Shown here: in pieces, positions 42,403 through 51,328 of the stretch | Numbering within the stretch: the stretch's first letter is position 1 | Layout of the letters: the number at the start of each line of letters is the position of its first letter | DNA from: an uncultured Lachnospiraceae bacterium | Lineage (GTDB): Bacteria; Bacillota; Clostridia; Lachnospirales; Lachnospiraceae | DNA: 64,000 nt | Direction: 5' to 3' | NCBI GenBank assembly: GCA_947591245.1 | Contig: CANQCY010000003.1 | Location: 54,840 to 118,839 of the forward strand | The notes under the pieces: generated by a model | The model's input: the letters and a program-made list of their open reading frames with translations, nothing else | The model's database searches: none | What the model was told of the DNA's origin: nothing | Translations under genes and position numbers: made by a program

Positions 42403-44367
42403 TTATGCTTTAAATTTCTTTACCGCGCTATAGCCGCCATATACCTTCTTTCTGTTTTTGTCCTTCTTGTATGCCTGTACCTTTACATAGTATTTCTTCC
42501 CTCCGGACAATTTTTTCAGCGTATAAGATGTCTTAGACGTACTCGCCTTTTTCACGGATTTTTTCAGCTTCTTATCGGTCGAATAAACAATCCGGTAACC
42601 GTCGGCGCCTTTCACCTTTTTCCAGGAAAGCTTCGCCTTATTGCCCTTCTGCTTCTTCGCTGATACGCCTTTCACCTTGCCGACCGAAATATCATCATCC
42701 TTCTGCACGTCTGCATGCGGCGTCACGGAAGCGGACGGCGGCTGTACTGTCGGAGCGGATGGAGCGGACGGTTCCGTTGGAGCGGACGGCGCTGCCGATT
42801 CTGCCGGCGCCGATGGCGCCGATGGCTCAGCCGGACCTTGCGTCTGTTCCGGTTCCGGCTCTTTCTCAAACTGCCAGTAATCAAACTTAAACAGCGTACT
42901 GCTATCCTCTGACCCTTCCCCGGTAAATACGAGATACAGGTCATGCTCGCCCGTCGCGCCGGACACGTCTGCAGACAGTGTTTTGTACTCGTCTTCTCCA
43001 CCGGTATTGGCCAGATCCAGCTGTCCGATCTGCGTTCCGTCCACCGAATCCAGATAAAGCCCGATCGCCGCCTTGCCGTCATCGCCCTTTGCCACTGAAG
43101 CGTTGAATTTAATCGCACCTTTCTCGCCAAAGTCTACATTTTTTACTTTTACGTAGCTTCCGTCTTTTATATCGCACAGATTGATCCGTCCGTCCCAGTT
43201 TTCTTCACGCGGGCCGCCTTCGGTCTCGACATTTTCCTCCCATGCGATCGTCTCCGCCTCTGTTTTCTCATACGGATTCAACGGGCGGACTGCTTCCGGT
43301 CCCTCCCGCGTCATGACAGATTGCGGAATTGTGCCGTCCTCTTCATTATAACTGAACTCATCCACGCATACGGAACGACGGAACGATTGGCCGCCCGGAA
43401 GCGCCTGATTATGGTAAAACAAATAGGAATGATCCATATAATCTGCAACGCCCGGATGATTGGTATAGCTTATACCGGTATCGCCGAGCCCCTGCGAATC
43501 CATGAGGACGCCCTTATACTCCCACGGTCCTTCCGGCGAATCGCTCATCGAATAGGCAAAATGCTCCGCACCGCCTTGCGGCGCAAATGCCGGGTATACC
43601 ATGTAGTAGTGATTATTGCGTTTGTAAAACCAAGGTCCCTCCGCATAAGAGCACGGCCTTGTATCCTCTGGCTTTGCACCGGGTATTTCCGGTCCAAATG
43701 CTTCTTCCGTCATTGCCACCCGCACAACTCCCTTTTGCACGGTATACCCCAAATCCACCAGTTCATCACTCAGTTCAGGCTCTTCATCATAGGAAATCAT
43801 ATCCTCGTTCAGCTTGACATATCTCAAATTCGGATTTCCGAAATACAGGTACGCCTGCCCGTCGTCATCCACATACACCGTCGGATCGATGTCATTCCAA
43901 TCCCCCTCGTCAACCAGCGGCGCGCCAATCGCATCCACAAACGGACCGGTCGGACTGTCGCTCACGCCGACGCCGATCACGATACCGCCGTTATTCTTAC
44001 GCAGGGGACAGTACAGATAAAACTTGCCGTCCCTCTCCACGCATTGCGGCGCCCACGCTCTCGGTTCCTCCGGATACGTCCATGAAAAATCCAGATACGA
44101 CATAACCGTCCCGTGGTCGGTCCAGTTCACCATATCGGTAGACGAATAACACTTCCAGTCCAGCATATTGTAAAAACCGTTCAACTCATCCTCATCATGC
44201 GACGTAAACAGATACATCGTGCCATTATAAACCATCGGCGACGGATCTGCCGTATAATTCGTCTGGATGATGGGATTGTCCGCACGTGCCGGAATCGGGG
44301 AAATGCATACTGCCATGCATATGCCGAGCGCCCCGGCAAGCGCTTTTGCAAAAAACTTTTTCCTCAT
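42403..44367 (-). CDS. Secreted GH43 glycosidase with CBM6-like and Fn3-like domains
   Basis: 654 aa. Signal peptide (KALAGALGICMAVCISPIPARA). Catalytic GH43 propeller at about 30-340: base Asp in NYTADPSPMVYNGTMYLF, second Asp in WNDIDPTVYVDDDGQAYLYF, acid Glu in YAEGPWFYKRNNHYYMVYPA. A CBM6-like domain follows (about 370-490; YEKTEAETIAWEENVETEGG), then an Ala/Pro/Ser linker and a Lys-rich Fn3-like domain (KAKLSWKKVKGADGYRIVYS). It likely trims arabinose or xylose side chains outside the cell. It follows the beta-helix gene by 24 bp. Confidence 0.9.
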   Translation of the reverse strand: MRKKFFAKALAGALGICMAVCISPIPARADNPIIQTNYTADPSPMVYNGTMYLFTSHDEDELNGFYNMLDWKCYSSTDMVNWTDHGTVMSYLDFSWTYPEEPRAWAPQCVERDGKFYLYCPLRKNNGGIVIGVGVSDSPTGPFVDAIGAPLVDEGDWNDIDPTVYVDDDGQAYLYFGNPNLRYVKLNEDMISYDEEPELSDELVDLGYTVQKGVVRVAMTEEAFGPEIPGAKPEDTRPCSYAEGPWFYKRNNHYYMVYPAFAPQGGAEHFAYSMSDSPEGPWEYKGVLMDSQGLGDTGISYTNHPGVADYMDHSYLFYHNQALPGGQSFRRSVCVDEFSYNEEDGTIPQSVMTREGPEAVRPLNPYEKTEAETIAWEENVETEGGPREENWDGRINLCDIKDGSYVKVKNVDFGEKGAIKFNASVAKGDDGKAAIGLYLDSVDGTQIGQLDLANTGGEDEYKTLSADVSGATGEHDLYLVFTGEGSEDSSTLFKFDYWQFEKEPEPEQTQGPAEPSAPSAPAESAAPSAPTEPSAPSAPTVQPPSASVTPHADVQKDDDISVGKVKGVSAKKQKGNKAKLSWKKVKGADGYRIVYSTDKKLKKSVKKASTSKTSYTLKKLSGGKKYYVKVQAYKKDKNRKKVYGGYSAVKKFKA

Positions 44368-44391
44368 AATTTACTTCATCCTTTCTAAAAT

Positions 44392-47300
44392 CTATTCTAC
44401 TGTTACCTTTGCATCGGACTGGCTGACGATATCGCCATCCGCTCCGACTACAGTCAAAATATAAACTCCCGGCTGTACCGGCGCATTCATGGAGCTGCTG
44501 TTTCCCGCCGCCTTTGACATCGTAGGATCATTCTCATCGAAGGCGGACAGTCCGGACGGCGCAAGCCAGATCGTCTTGCCCGCATCCGACAGCACATTGG
44601 AAAAGGTTACGGTTCCCCCGCTTCCTACAGTCACATTATCCTCCAGAAGCTGGTTTGCCTCTGTCACTGTGGTGGAAAATGTGATCTCCGTCTCCTCCGA
44701 CGTGCTCCGGTCTGTTATTTTTAATGTCCACGTACCCGACGTATCAATTGTGCCGCCGTTCGATACGTCCTTTCCATTCAGAGCGTAACGGTACGCATCA
44801 TCCTTCAGCTCGAGCGTGAGCGGGTTCAGTTTCGATACATTGTAATTTCCGCCCTCTGCTACATTGGCAGCGTCCGTACTTTCACCGACATATAATGTGA
44901 ATGTAGAAGCGCTTGACACGCCGCCGTCCGCATACCGGATATAGAGCTTGTATTCACCCGGTACTTCCGGAACATCTATCGTTTTTTCATCTCCGGCCGC
45001 TTTCGTCATGTCCGGTCCTTCGGCAAACGCCGTCGTGCCCTCTTCCGCCAGCCACACCTCATCCTCTTTTGAGAGAAGGCCCCGGCGCGGAAGCTTCTGC
45101 CCTGCCGCCAGCCGTACGTTTGCCGCCAGTTCATAATCCGTATCCCGGATATCCTCCGGATCCACCATATAGACATATTTATCTTCCAGACCGGAATAGA
45201 GAACGGTCTCATATCCTTTGAGAGGCCATATATACTGTTCGTTGACGTACTGCTCCAGCGTGCAGTTCGGCGCCGTCGTCTCGGATCTGTCCGTATTGGA
45301 AAAGCCGTTCGTCACTATCATGTCGTGTTTCCTGCGCCAGTCGTTCAATTCATACACGTTTCGGATGGTGTTTGTCACGACATTGCTGTCAAATTTGATG
45401 TAAGCGCTTCCCTCGTCGGGATGGAATCCGTTGACCATCCTGCTTCCGTTCGCCACCTGCGGCTCGCGTTTCGCATTGATGTAGTTAAAACTCATCTCCG
45501 AATATTCTGTCCAGTCATCATTTCCCTGCTGTCCCAGCGTATAAATACCGCCGGCGTCCTGAAGCAGGGAGCAGATTTCCTCCACCCTGTTATAATTGAC
45601 ATGGTTATTCCTTGACGTCGTCGTCGGCACTCCCGGCAGCTGCGTATCTCCTTTATCTGCGCTCGCACCGTCAAAATTGCACCATCCCCATCCGATGCTC
45701 ATGCCGCTGTATGAACATTTATACACGAAATTATGCAGCGCCTGCATGTTGTATGTATAAAAACTCGTGAGCGGCGAATGCCCCGGGAAGAAATAACAGT
45801 TCTCATACATATAATTATTCGTAATCAATATGTTTTTCGGAACAGCTTCCGTTCCATTCTTGAATTTCTCTTTGTCCGGCCCCGCCGCATTGGCTGCTTT
45901 CGTCTGGTGAATCTCCGTATCATTTTCATATACATGCTGCGGATGGCCGATCACGATCCCCGCTCCGCCCGTTTTGGCGACATAGTTTCCGGTAATCTCG
46001 CAGTCTGTCACGGCGTTTTCCATATGGATGCCAAGGCAGCCCGTATGGCGGATTTCCCCATCCAGGAAACGGACGTTTTTCGCCGTATTGACATGTACAG
46101 CCGCAGATGGCACGTCATACGTGCGGTAAATATCGTCATGCTGGTTGATCAGTCCGAAATTCTTCATCATAATCGCACCCTGAACCGATGCATAGCCGTG
46201 CGACCCCTCCAGCTCATAGAGCTGGCAGTCGGAATATGCGAAACTCAGCCCCTCAAACACAATATTTTCCACATATTTTTTATGCTCTGCATCTCCCGCG
46301 ATCTCAAGAATCGTATTCTTATCCGGAACGACTACTTCCGCCTCGTTCATATCCTCTCCGTCCCGCGGTATGTAATAAAGCATGCTGCCAGCCTGGTCAA
46401 AATAAAACTCACCCGGATTTTCCAGCCATTCAAATACATTGGCAACGTCGTTATCCACGCTGCCCGTCGGGTTATACTCGGTATTCCATCCCAAGTTTTG
46501 CGCCAGCGCCCCATACGGCATCTGCAGCGCTACTTCGGTATCCCCGTCCGCCGTCTCGGTAAGCGTCTCGGCGCACACAAGCTGCTTTGCCCATCTCGAA
46601 CCGGATTCCAGTTCGATATTCTGAGGATTCCTCGTATCTGCCGACAATCCGAGGCTTGCCGGAAGTACGGTGCCCGTATACAAAGTCGTCGTACTCGGCG
46701 CCCACGCCCAGTCCGCCTGATCTTTTGCAACCGTATAGCTTCCCACCGCTCTTACAGGTTTGACGGTTTTCATCGTCATCGACGCGCGCTCCCCATTTAC
46801 ATACACTGCGCGCAGCTTTTCGTTTCGCGTAAGCGGCGTCTTATACGCCTTCCTGCCGCCGGACAGCCAGTCCACATCCTCTGCTTCCTGCCATGCCGAC
46901 TCGATTTTCTCTCCGCCGCTCAACACCGGTTTCGCCCCCGCCGCCGCGCGGTAAGTAATCGTACAGTTTTCCGTGCCGGAGTCCTCTTCGCTAAAGACGA
47001 TCGTCTCATCTGAGGTATAAAAGCCGTCTGCAATCTCGACAACGATATCGCCTTTTGATTTATCCATTGCCCTGACTGCCTCTTTCGCTTTATTTAGCGT
47101 CCTGAACGGCTGTGATTTGGAACCGTCCGCGCTGTCGCTCCCTGTCGTCGAAACATACAGTCTGCGTATGCCGTCCGCCGCCTCTGTCGGCTGCGGCGCC
47201 GGCGTTGTTCCTGAAGGCCCCGCCGTCTGCGTTCCCGGCGCAGAAGCGGCTGCTGCCGGCGCAGTCTGCAACTCCTTTGCAGGAGCATCCTTTTTCTTTT

Positions 47301-47649
47301 TCACCGTCACTGTAACCTTCCCTACTTTAACCGTTTTTTTCTTTTTCTTCGCCTTATATGTTTCCTTTACGGTAATAACCGCCTTTCCCGCCTTTTTTGC
47401 CTTGACGGTCCCGCTTTTTGAGACCGTGGCGATCTTCTTTTTGTTCGTAGAGAAAACATATTTGCGTTTGCTGTTTTTATTTTTGATGACGATCTTTTTC
47501 GATGCGCCCTCAAACAGCGTGAATTTTTTCTGCTTCACAGATGCTTTCTTTTTTGCAGCCTCTGCGTCCGCCCCCGGCGCGCATGCGCAAACAAACAGAG
47601 CCGCCGTTACGGCAAGCGCAACGCCGCTGCGTACTAATTTCCCCTGCAT
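44392..47649 (-). CDS. Secreted Big_2 plus GH141-like parallel beta-helix enzyme
   Basis: 1085 aa. Signal peptide (GVALAVTAALFVCACAPGADA), Lys-rich Big_2-like domain (about 32-118), linker, then a large right-handed beta-helix beginning RRLYVSTTGSDSADGSKSQP and FSEEDSGTENCTITYRAAAG, the entry typical of GH141-type proteins (some are alpha-L-fucosidases or xylanases), with coils such as VTDCEITGNYVAKTGGAGIV. The last ~250 residues are two repeated beta domains (WLAEEGTTAFAEGPDMTKAAGD and WLAPSGLSAFDENDPTMSKA). The GH141 call is by resemblance. Start chosen at the ATG six bases after GGAGG, next to the TTG used by the track. First gene of the GH43 operon, divergent from an AraC regulator. Confidence 0.75.
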   Translation of the reverse strand: MQGKLVRSGVALAVTAALFVCACAPGADAEAAKKKASVKQKKFTLFEGASKKIVIKNKNSKRKYVFSTNKKKIATVSKSGTVKAKKAGKAVITVKETYKAKKKKKTVKVGKVTVTVKKKKDAPAKELQTAPAAAASAPGTQTAGPSGTTPAPQPTEAADGIRRLYVSTTGSDSADGSKSQPFRTLNKAKEAVRAMDKSKGDIVVEIADGFYTSDETIVFSEEDSGTENCTITYRAAAGAKPVLSGGEKIESAWQEAEDVDWLSGGRKAYKTPLTRNEKLRAVYVNGERASMTMKTVKPVRAVGSYTVAKDQADWAWAPSTTTLYTGTVLPASLGLSADTRNPQNIELESGSRWAKQLVCAETLTETADGDTEVALQMPYGALAQNLGWNTEYNPTGSVDNDVANVFEWLENPGEFYFDQAGSMLYYIPRDGEDMNEAEVVVPDKNTILEIAGDAEHKKYVENIVFEGLSFAYSDCQLYELEGSHGYASVQGAIMMKNFGLINQHDDIYRTYDVPSAAVHVNTAKNVRFLDGEIRHTGCLGIHMENAVTDCEITGNYVAKTGGAGIVIGHPQHVYENDTEIHQTKAANAAGPDKEKFKNGTEAVPKNILITNNYMYENCYFFPGHSPLTSFYTYNMQALHNFVYKCSYSGMSIGWGWCNFDGASADKGDTQLPGVPTTTSRNNHVNYNRVEEICSLLQDAGGIYTLGQQGNDDWTEYSEMSFNYINAKREPQVANGSRMVNGFHPDEGSAYIKFDSNVVTNTIRNVYELNDWRRKHDMIVTNGFSNTDRSETTAPNCTLEQYVNEQYIWPLKGYETVLYSGLEDKYVYMVDPEDIRDTDYELAANVRLAAGQKLPRRGLLSKEDEVWLAEEGTTAFAEGPDMTKAAGDEKTIDVPEVPGEYKLYIRYADGGVSSASTFTLYVGESTDAANVAEGGNYNVSKLNPLTLELKDDAYRYALNGKDVSNGGTIDTSGTWTLKITDRSTSEETEITFSTTVTEANQLLEDNVTVGSGGTVTFSNVLSDAGKTIWLAPSGLSAFDENDPTMSKAAGNSSSMNAPVQPGVYILTVVGADGDIVSQSDAKVTVE

Positions 47650-47797
47650 CAAAACCCTCCTCGCATAATTGTAGTTGCTTTTATTTTAGCTTTGTCATTT
47701 TAGGATTGCTATGACTGATTGTGGTAACTTTCATGATCTTTTGAGACTTTCTAAAATTGGAAATCGCCCCTTTCTTTTCCAAATAAATTTTTTCACA

Positions 47798-47826
47798 TTG
47801 ATTTTTTCACGCTTTTTTATTATACT
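47798..47826 (+). promoter_or_regulatory. Promoter of the AraC-family regulator
   Basis: TTGATT, 17-nt spacer, TATACT, ending about 30 nt before the preferred start codon. Confidence 0.65.
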
Positions 47827-47857
47827 TATAATATCGGGATCAAAAGGCAACGGTGAA

Positions 47858-48655
47858 ATGGAGAAAAAAATGATAGAAATTGAATTTGCGCAATGCAAAA
47901 CCTCGCACCCTGCCGGCTTTGTATATAAAGCCGACCAAAAGCATAAATGGTGGCTGCTCATCCAGACGCATGTCCAGACCTATTTTATCATTGACGGCAA
48001 GCGGCTTGTCATGCCCGCCCATACGGCGATTCTGTATCCGCCGTTTTCTCTGATCGAATACGGTGAAGTCGAAAAAAAACCGTACAGCGACGACTGGATT
48101 CGCTTCTATACGGACGAGCCTTTCATTTGCATGGGAAACATCCCATTTGAAACGCCGTTTCAGACATTGGAATACAATTTTATCAGCAGCCTGTTTCATC
48201 TTCTGGCGTCTGAGAATTTCTTTAACCACCAGTATAAAACTTTTACAATCCAGTCGCTGTTTCAGATTCTGTTCTCCAAGCTGCATGAATCGATATCAAA
48301 CAGTTCGGATAATTTCAGGGAGATGGAATTGCAGCAGCTTCGCATGAACATAAAAAACAACCCTTCTTCCCCTTGGAGCGTCCCCGAAATGGCGAAACAG
48401 CTCCACATCTGCCCGAGGCACCTGCAGAAAATATACCAGAAACGGTTCGGAATCTCCTGTATGGATGATGTGATTCAGAACCGCCTTCTTCTCGCCAAGG
48501 ACAAACTGGAGCGTTCAAGCAGCCCGGTTTATCAAATTGCCGAACAGTGCGGGTATCCTAACACGGAACATTTCAGCCGCCAGTTCAAAAAGCATTTCGG
48601 AGTCTCGCCTCAGGCGTACCGCAAAGCGTCTCAGGCCGGGCGCAGCACGCCATGA
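47858..48655 (+). CDS. AraC-family transcriptional regulator
   Basis: 265 aa. N-terminal cupin-like sensing domain (CKTSHPAGFVYKADQKHKWW; MPAHTAILYPPFSLIEYGEV) and a C-terminal double helix-turn-helix: MAKQLHICPRHLQKIYQKRF and IAEQCGYPNTEHFSRQFKKHFGVSPQAYRK. The track ORF runs 49 codons too far upstream through the promoter. I give the first ATG of MEKKMIEIEF; the second ATG four codons on has GGAG six bases before it and is equally possible. Divergent from the GH141-like/GH43 operon, it probably activates the glycan locus in response to a sugar. Confidence 0.9.
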   Translation: MEKKMIEIEFAQCKTSHPAGFVYKADQKHKWWLLIQTHVQTYFIIDGKRLVMPAHTAILYPPFSLIEYGEVEKKPYSDDWIRFYTDEPFICMGNIPFETPFQTLEYNFISSLFHLLASENFFNHQYKTFTIQSLFQILFSKLHESISNSSDNFREMELQQLRMNIKNNPSSPWSVPEMAKQLHICPRHLQKIYQKRFGISCMDDVIQNRLLLAKDKLERSSSPVYQIAEQCGYPNTEHFSRQFKKHFGVSPQAYRKASQAGRSTP

Positions 48656-48688
48656 CCGATGATACGTCAAGGCAAAAACCCCTTTTCC

Positions 48689-50323
48689 TCATCCCATATT
48701 CTGCTGCTCGACCAGATGCTCCGCACCGTATTTTCTGCGAAGCGCGGGCTTTTCAATCTTTCCGGTCGCATTTCTCGGCACCTCTGCAAAAATAATGCGC
48801 TTCGGGCGTTTATATCTGGGAAGCTTCCTGCAAAATTCATTGATTTCATCCTCCGTACACTCCATGCCCTCCTTCAGCGCAATGACCGCTCCCGCGATCT
48901 CGCCGAGGCGCGCATCCGGCAGCCCGATCACCGCCACATCCTGAATTTTATCATGCGTACTTAGAAAGTTTTCGATCTGTACCGGATAAATATTTTCCCC
49001 GCCGCTCACAATCACGTCTTTTTTCCTGTCCACAAGAAAATAGAAACCGTCCTCGTCCATCATCGCCATGTCGCCGGTAAACAGCCAGCCGTCTTTGAGC
49101 GCTTCTGCTGTCGCTTCCGGGTCGTTATAATAGCACGACATGACGCCCGGGCCTTTCACGCACAGCTCGCCGACGCTGCCCGGCGGCAGTTCATTGCCGC
49201 TCTCGTTTACGATCTTGCACTTCCAGCGGTATCCCGGAACGCCGATCGCGCCTACTTTATGGATGTTTTCTATGCCGAGATGAACGCACCCCGGTCCCGT
49301 CGATTCAGACAGGCCATAATTGGTATCATATAAATGCTTTGGAAAATATTGCTTCCAGTGCCGAATCAGGGACGGCGGCACCGGCTGCGCCCCGATATGC
49401 ATTAACCTCCACTGATCCAGCTCATAATCCTCCAGATGAATATCGCCCCGGTCAAGCGCAGTCAGAATATCCTGCGCCCACGGCACCAAAAGCCATACAA
49501 TCGTACAATGCTCCTTCGATATGGCGTCCAGAATAATCTCCGGCGTCGTTCCCTTCAAGAGCACCGCCCTGCTCCCCGCACACAGGCTTCCCATCCAATG
49601 GAACTTCGCTCCGGTATGGTACAGCGGCGGTATGCACAAAAATACGTCGTTCCGGTTCGTCAGATGATGCTTCTGCTCCATCTGCGCCGCCTGCAGAAGA
49701 CTCTCGTGATTATGTAGGATCGCTTTCGGGAAGCCGGTCGTTCCTGACGAAAAATAAATAGCGGCATCATCCTCATCCTCCAGGCGCACGAGGGGCGCCT
49801 GGCTGGAACAGTCCGCCACGAGCTCCCGATAGCACTCGGCAAATGTCGGACAGCCGTCTCCTACATAAATAAGCAATCTCCCATTGCTTAACTCATCTTC
49901 TATTGATTCAATACGCCCGATAAATTCCGGTCCGAAAAACAAGATATGAACCTGCGCAAGATCCGCACAATACTGTATCTCATCCGCGGAAAAGCGAAAA
50001 TTGAACGGCACCGCGATCGCTCCGGTTTTTAATATCCCAAAGTAAATCGGCAGCCACTCGAGGCAGTTAAACATCAGAATCGCCACCCGGTCTCCCTTCT
50101 GTATTCCGCGCTCCAAAAGCATGTTTGCCACCCGGTTTGCTTTTTCATCAAAAACTCCCCATGTGATCTCTCGCCGGTACGGTTCCGCAGACGTCTGCTG
50201 AACCAGATCATATTCCTTCCACGTCGTTTTTCTTGTATCCTGAACAAGCGGATTAAGCTCTACCAGAGCCACTTCCTCGCTGTACAGCTTGCAATTTCTC
50301 TCAAGCAGATCGGTAACAGGCAT
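48689..50323 (-). CDS. AMP-forming acyl-CoA synthetase
   Basis: 544 aa. ANL-family motifs: P-loop AAIYFSSGTTGFPKAILHN, YDTNYGLSESTGPG, WLFTGDMAMMDEDGFYFLVDRKKDVIVSGGENIYP, and catalytic Lys in PRNATGKIEKPAL. It activates a carboxylic acid through an adenylate to a CoA thioester; substrate is not readable, with aryl or medium-chain acids likely given the adjacent paaK/iorAB genes. AAGGAGT precedes the ATG. It is divergent from the amidohydrolase across 110 bp. Confidence 0.92.
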   Translation of the reverse strand: MPVTDLLERNCKLYSEEVALVELNPLVQDTRKTTWKEYDLVQQTSAEPYRREITWGVFDEKANRVANMLLERGIQKGDRVAILMFNCLEWLPIYFGILKTGAIAVPFNFRFSADEIQYCADLAQVHILFFGPEFIGRIESIEDELSNGRLLIYVGDGCPTFAECYRELVADCSSQAPLVRLEDEDDAAIYFSSGTTGFPKAILHNHESLLQAAQMEQKHHLTNRNDVFLCIPPLYHTGAKFHWMGSLCAGSRAVLLKGTTPEIILDAISKEHCTIVWLLVPWAQDILTALDRGDIHLEDYELDQWRLMHIGAQPVPPSLIRHWKQYFPKHLYDTNYGLSESTGPGCVHLGIENIHKVGAIGVPGYRWKCKIVNESGNELPPGSVGELCVKGPGVMSCYYNDPEATAEALKDGWLFTGDMAMMDEDGFYFLVDRKKDVIVSGGENIYPVQIENFLSTHDKIQDVAVIGLPDARLGEIAGAVIALKEGMECTEDEINEFCRKLPRYKRPKRIIFAEVPRNATGKIEKPALRRKYGAEHLVEQQNMG

Positions 50324-50434
50324 AATATAATACTCCTTTCATTTTTCGCCATTGAAATATTGACAACCCTTGCATTTTATTTTACCATATTCCTTGATTA
50401 TTTAAAAGTATTAAATTCAAGAATGGAGGGTCCT

Positions 50435-51286
50435 ATGATAATCGATTTTCACACTCATACCTTTCCCGACGCCATATCGGAAAGAGTCCTTGCCAAGCTG
50501 AGCCGCGCCTCCCGCACCGCTTATTTTACCAACGGCTCCACCGCCGGACTTCTGGCGTCTATGGAAGAAGCGGGCATTTCATATTCGGTAAATCTCCCTG
50601 TCATGACAGACGCCGGACAGGTTGAAAAAATAAACAGCTCTCTTGCCGAACAAAGAGAACTGCTATTTCATAAAGGAATTATTACATTCGGGGGCATGCA
50701 TCCGGATTATGCGGACTGCAAATCGGAGCTCAGCCGTTTAAAGGAAAATGGAATCAAGGGAATTAAACTCCATCCCGCTTACCAGAAAACGGATCTCGAT
50801 GATATAAAAATGATGCGCGTGATCGACTGCGCCTCCGATCTGGGGCTGATCGTCCTCATCCACGCCGGTATCGACATCGGAATCTGCGACCGCAATTATT
50901 CTTCCGTCAGCCAAATTCTGAAAATAATTGATGAAATCCATCCGGCAAAATTTGTTTTGGCGCACATGGGCGGCTGGGGATGCTGGGAGGACGTGGAACG
51001 AGATCTCGCCGGAGCCCCCGTCTGGCTGGACACCGCTTTTTCCATCGGCGCCGTCACGCCCAGCCCGGACGCAGACAAAGCCCCCTGCCTCTCCTGCAAT
51101 TTATCGGATGAAGCTTTTGTCCGCCTCGTGAGAAAACACGGCTCCGACAAAATTTTATTTGCCACCGACTCTCCGTGGGAATCCCAAAAAGAATATGTGA
51201 AACGGTTACAAAACATGCCGCTCACGGAGGCGGAAAAAAATCAGATTTTTTCTGAAAACGCCGCACGGCTTCTGCCGCTCATATAA
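50435..51286 (+). CDS. Amidohydrolase-2 family metal-dependent hydrolase
   Basis: 283 aa. TIM-barrel metal ligands: HTHTF at residues 5-7, HP in GIKLHPAYQ, His in LIVLIHAGID, His in FVLAHMGGWG, and Asp in KILFATDSPWES. Relatives include ACMSD-like decarboxylases and hydrolases of aromatic or lactone compounds; the exact reaction is not clear. GGAGG lies five bases before the ATG, 25 codons inside the track ORF. It converges with paaK. Confidence 0.88.
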   Translation: MIIDFHTHTFPDAISERVLAKLSRASRTAYFTNGSTAGLLASMEEAGISYSVNLPVMTDAGQVEKINSSLAEQRELLFHKGIITFGGMHPDYADCKSELSRLKENGIKGIKLHPAYQKTDLDDIKMMRVIDCASDLGLIVLIHAGIDIGICDRNYSSVSQILKIIDEIHPAKFVLAHMGGWGCWEDVERDLAGAPVWLDTAFSIGAVTPSPDADKAPCLSCNLSDEAFVRLVRKHGSDKILFATDSPWESQKEYVKRLQNMPLTEAEKNQIFSENAARLLPLI

Positions 51287-51328
51287 TGGCGGCAAACCGT
51301 AAACAGCGCAACATAACCGCCGGCGCGC

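Noticed and set aside
45733-47013. Long plus-strand ORF (426 aa)
   Set aside because: It lies fully antisense to the beta-helix gene, is rich in Arg/His/Ile of shadow type, and has no domain or ribosome site.
51287-51328. GGCGG/CCGCC pair between the amidohydrolase and paaK genes
   Set aside because: Only five base pairs with a long loop; not convincing as a terminator.
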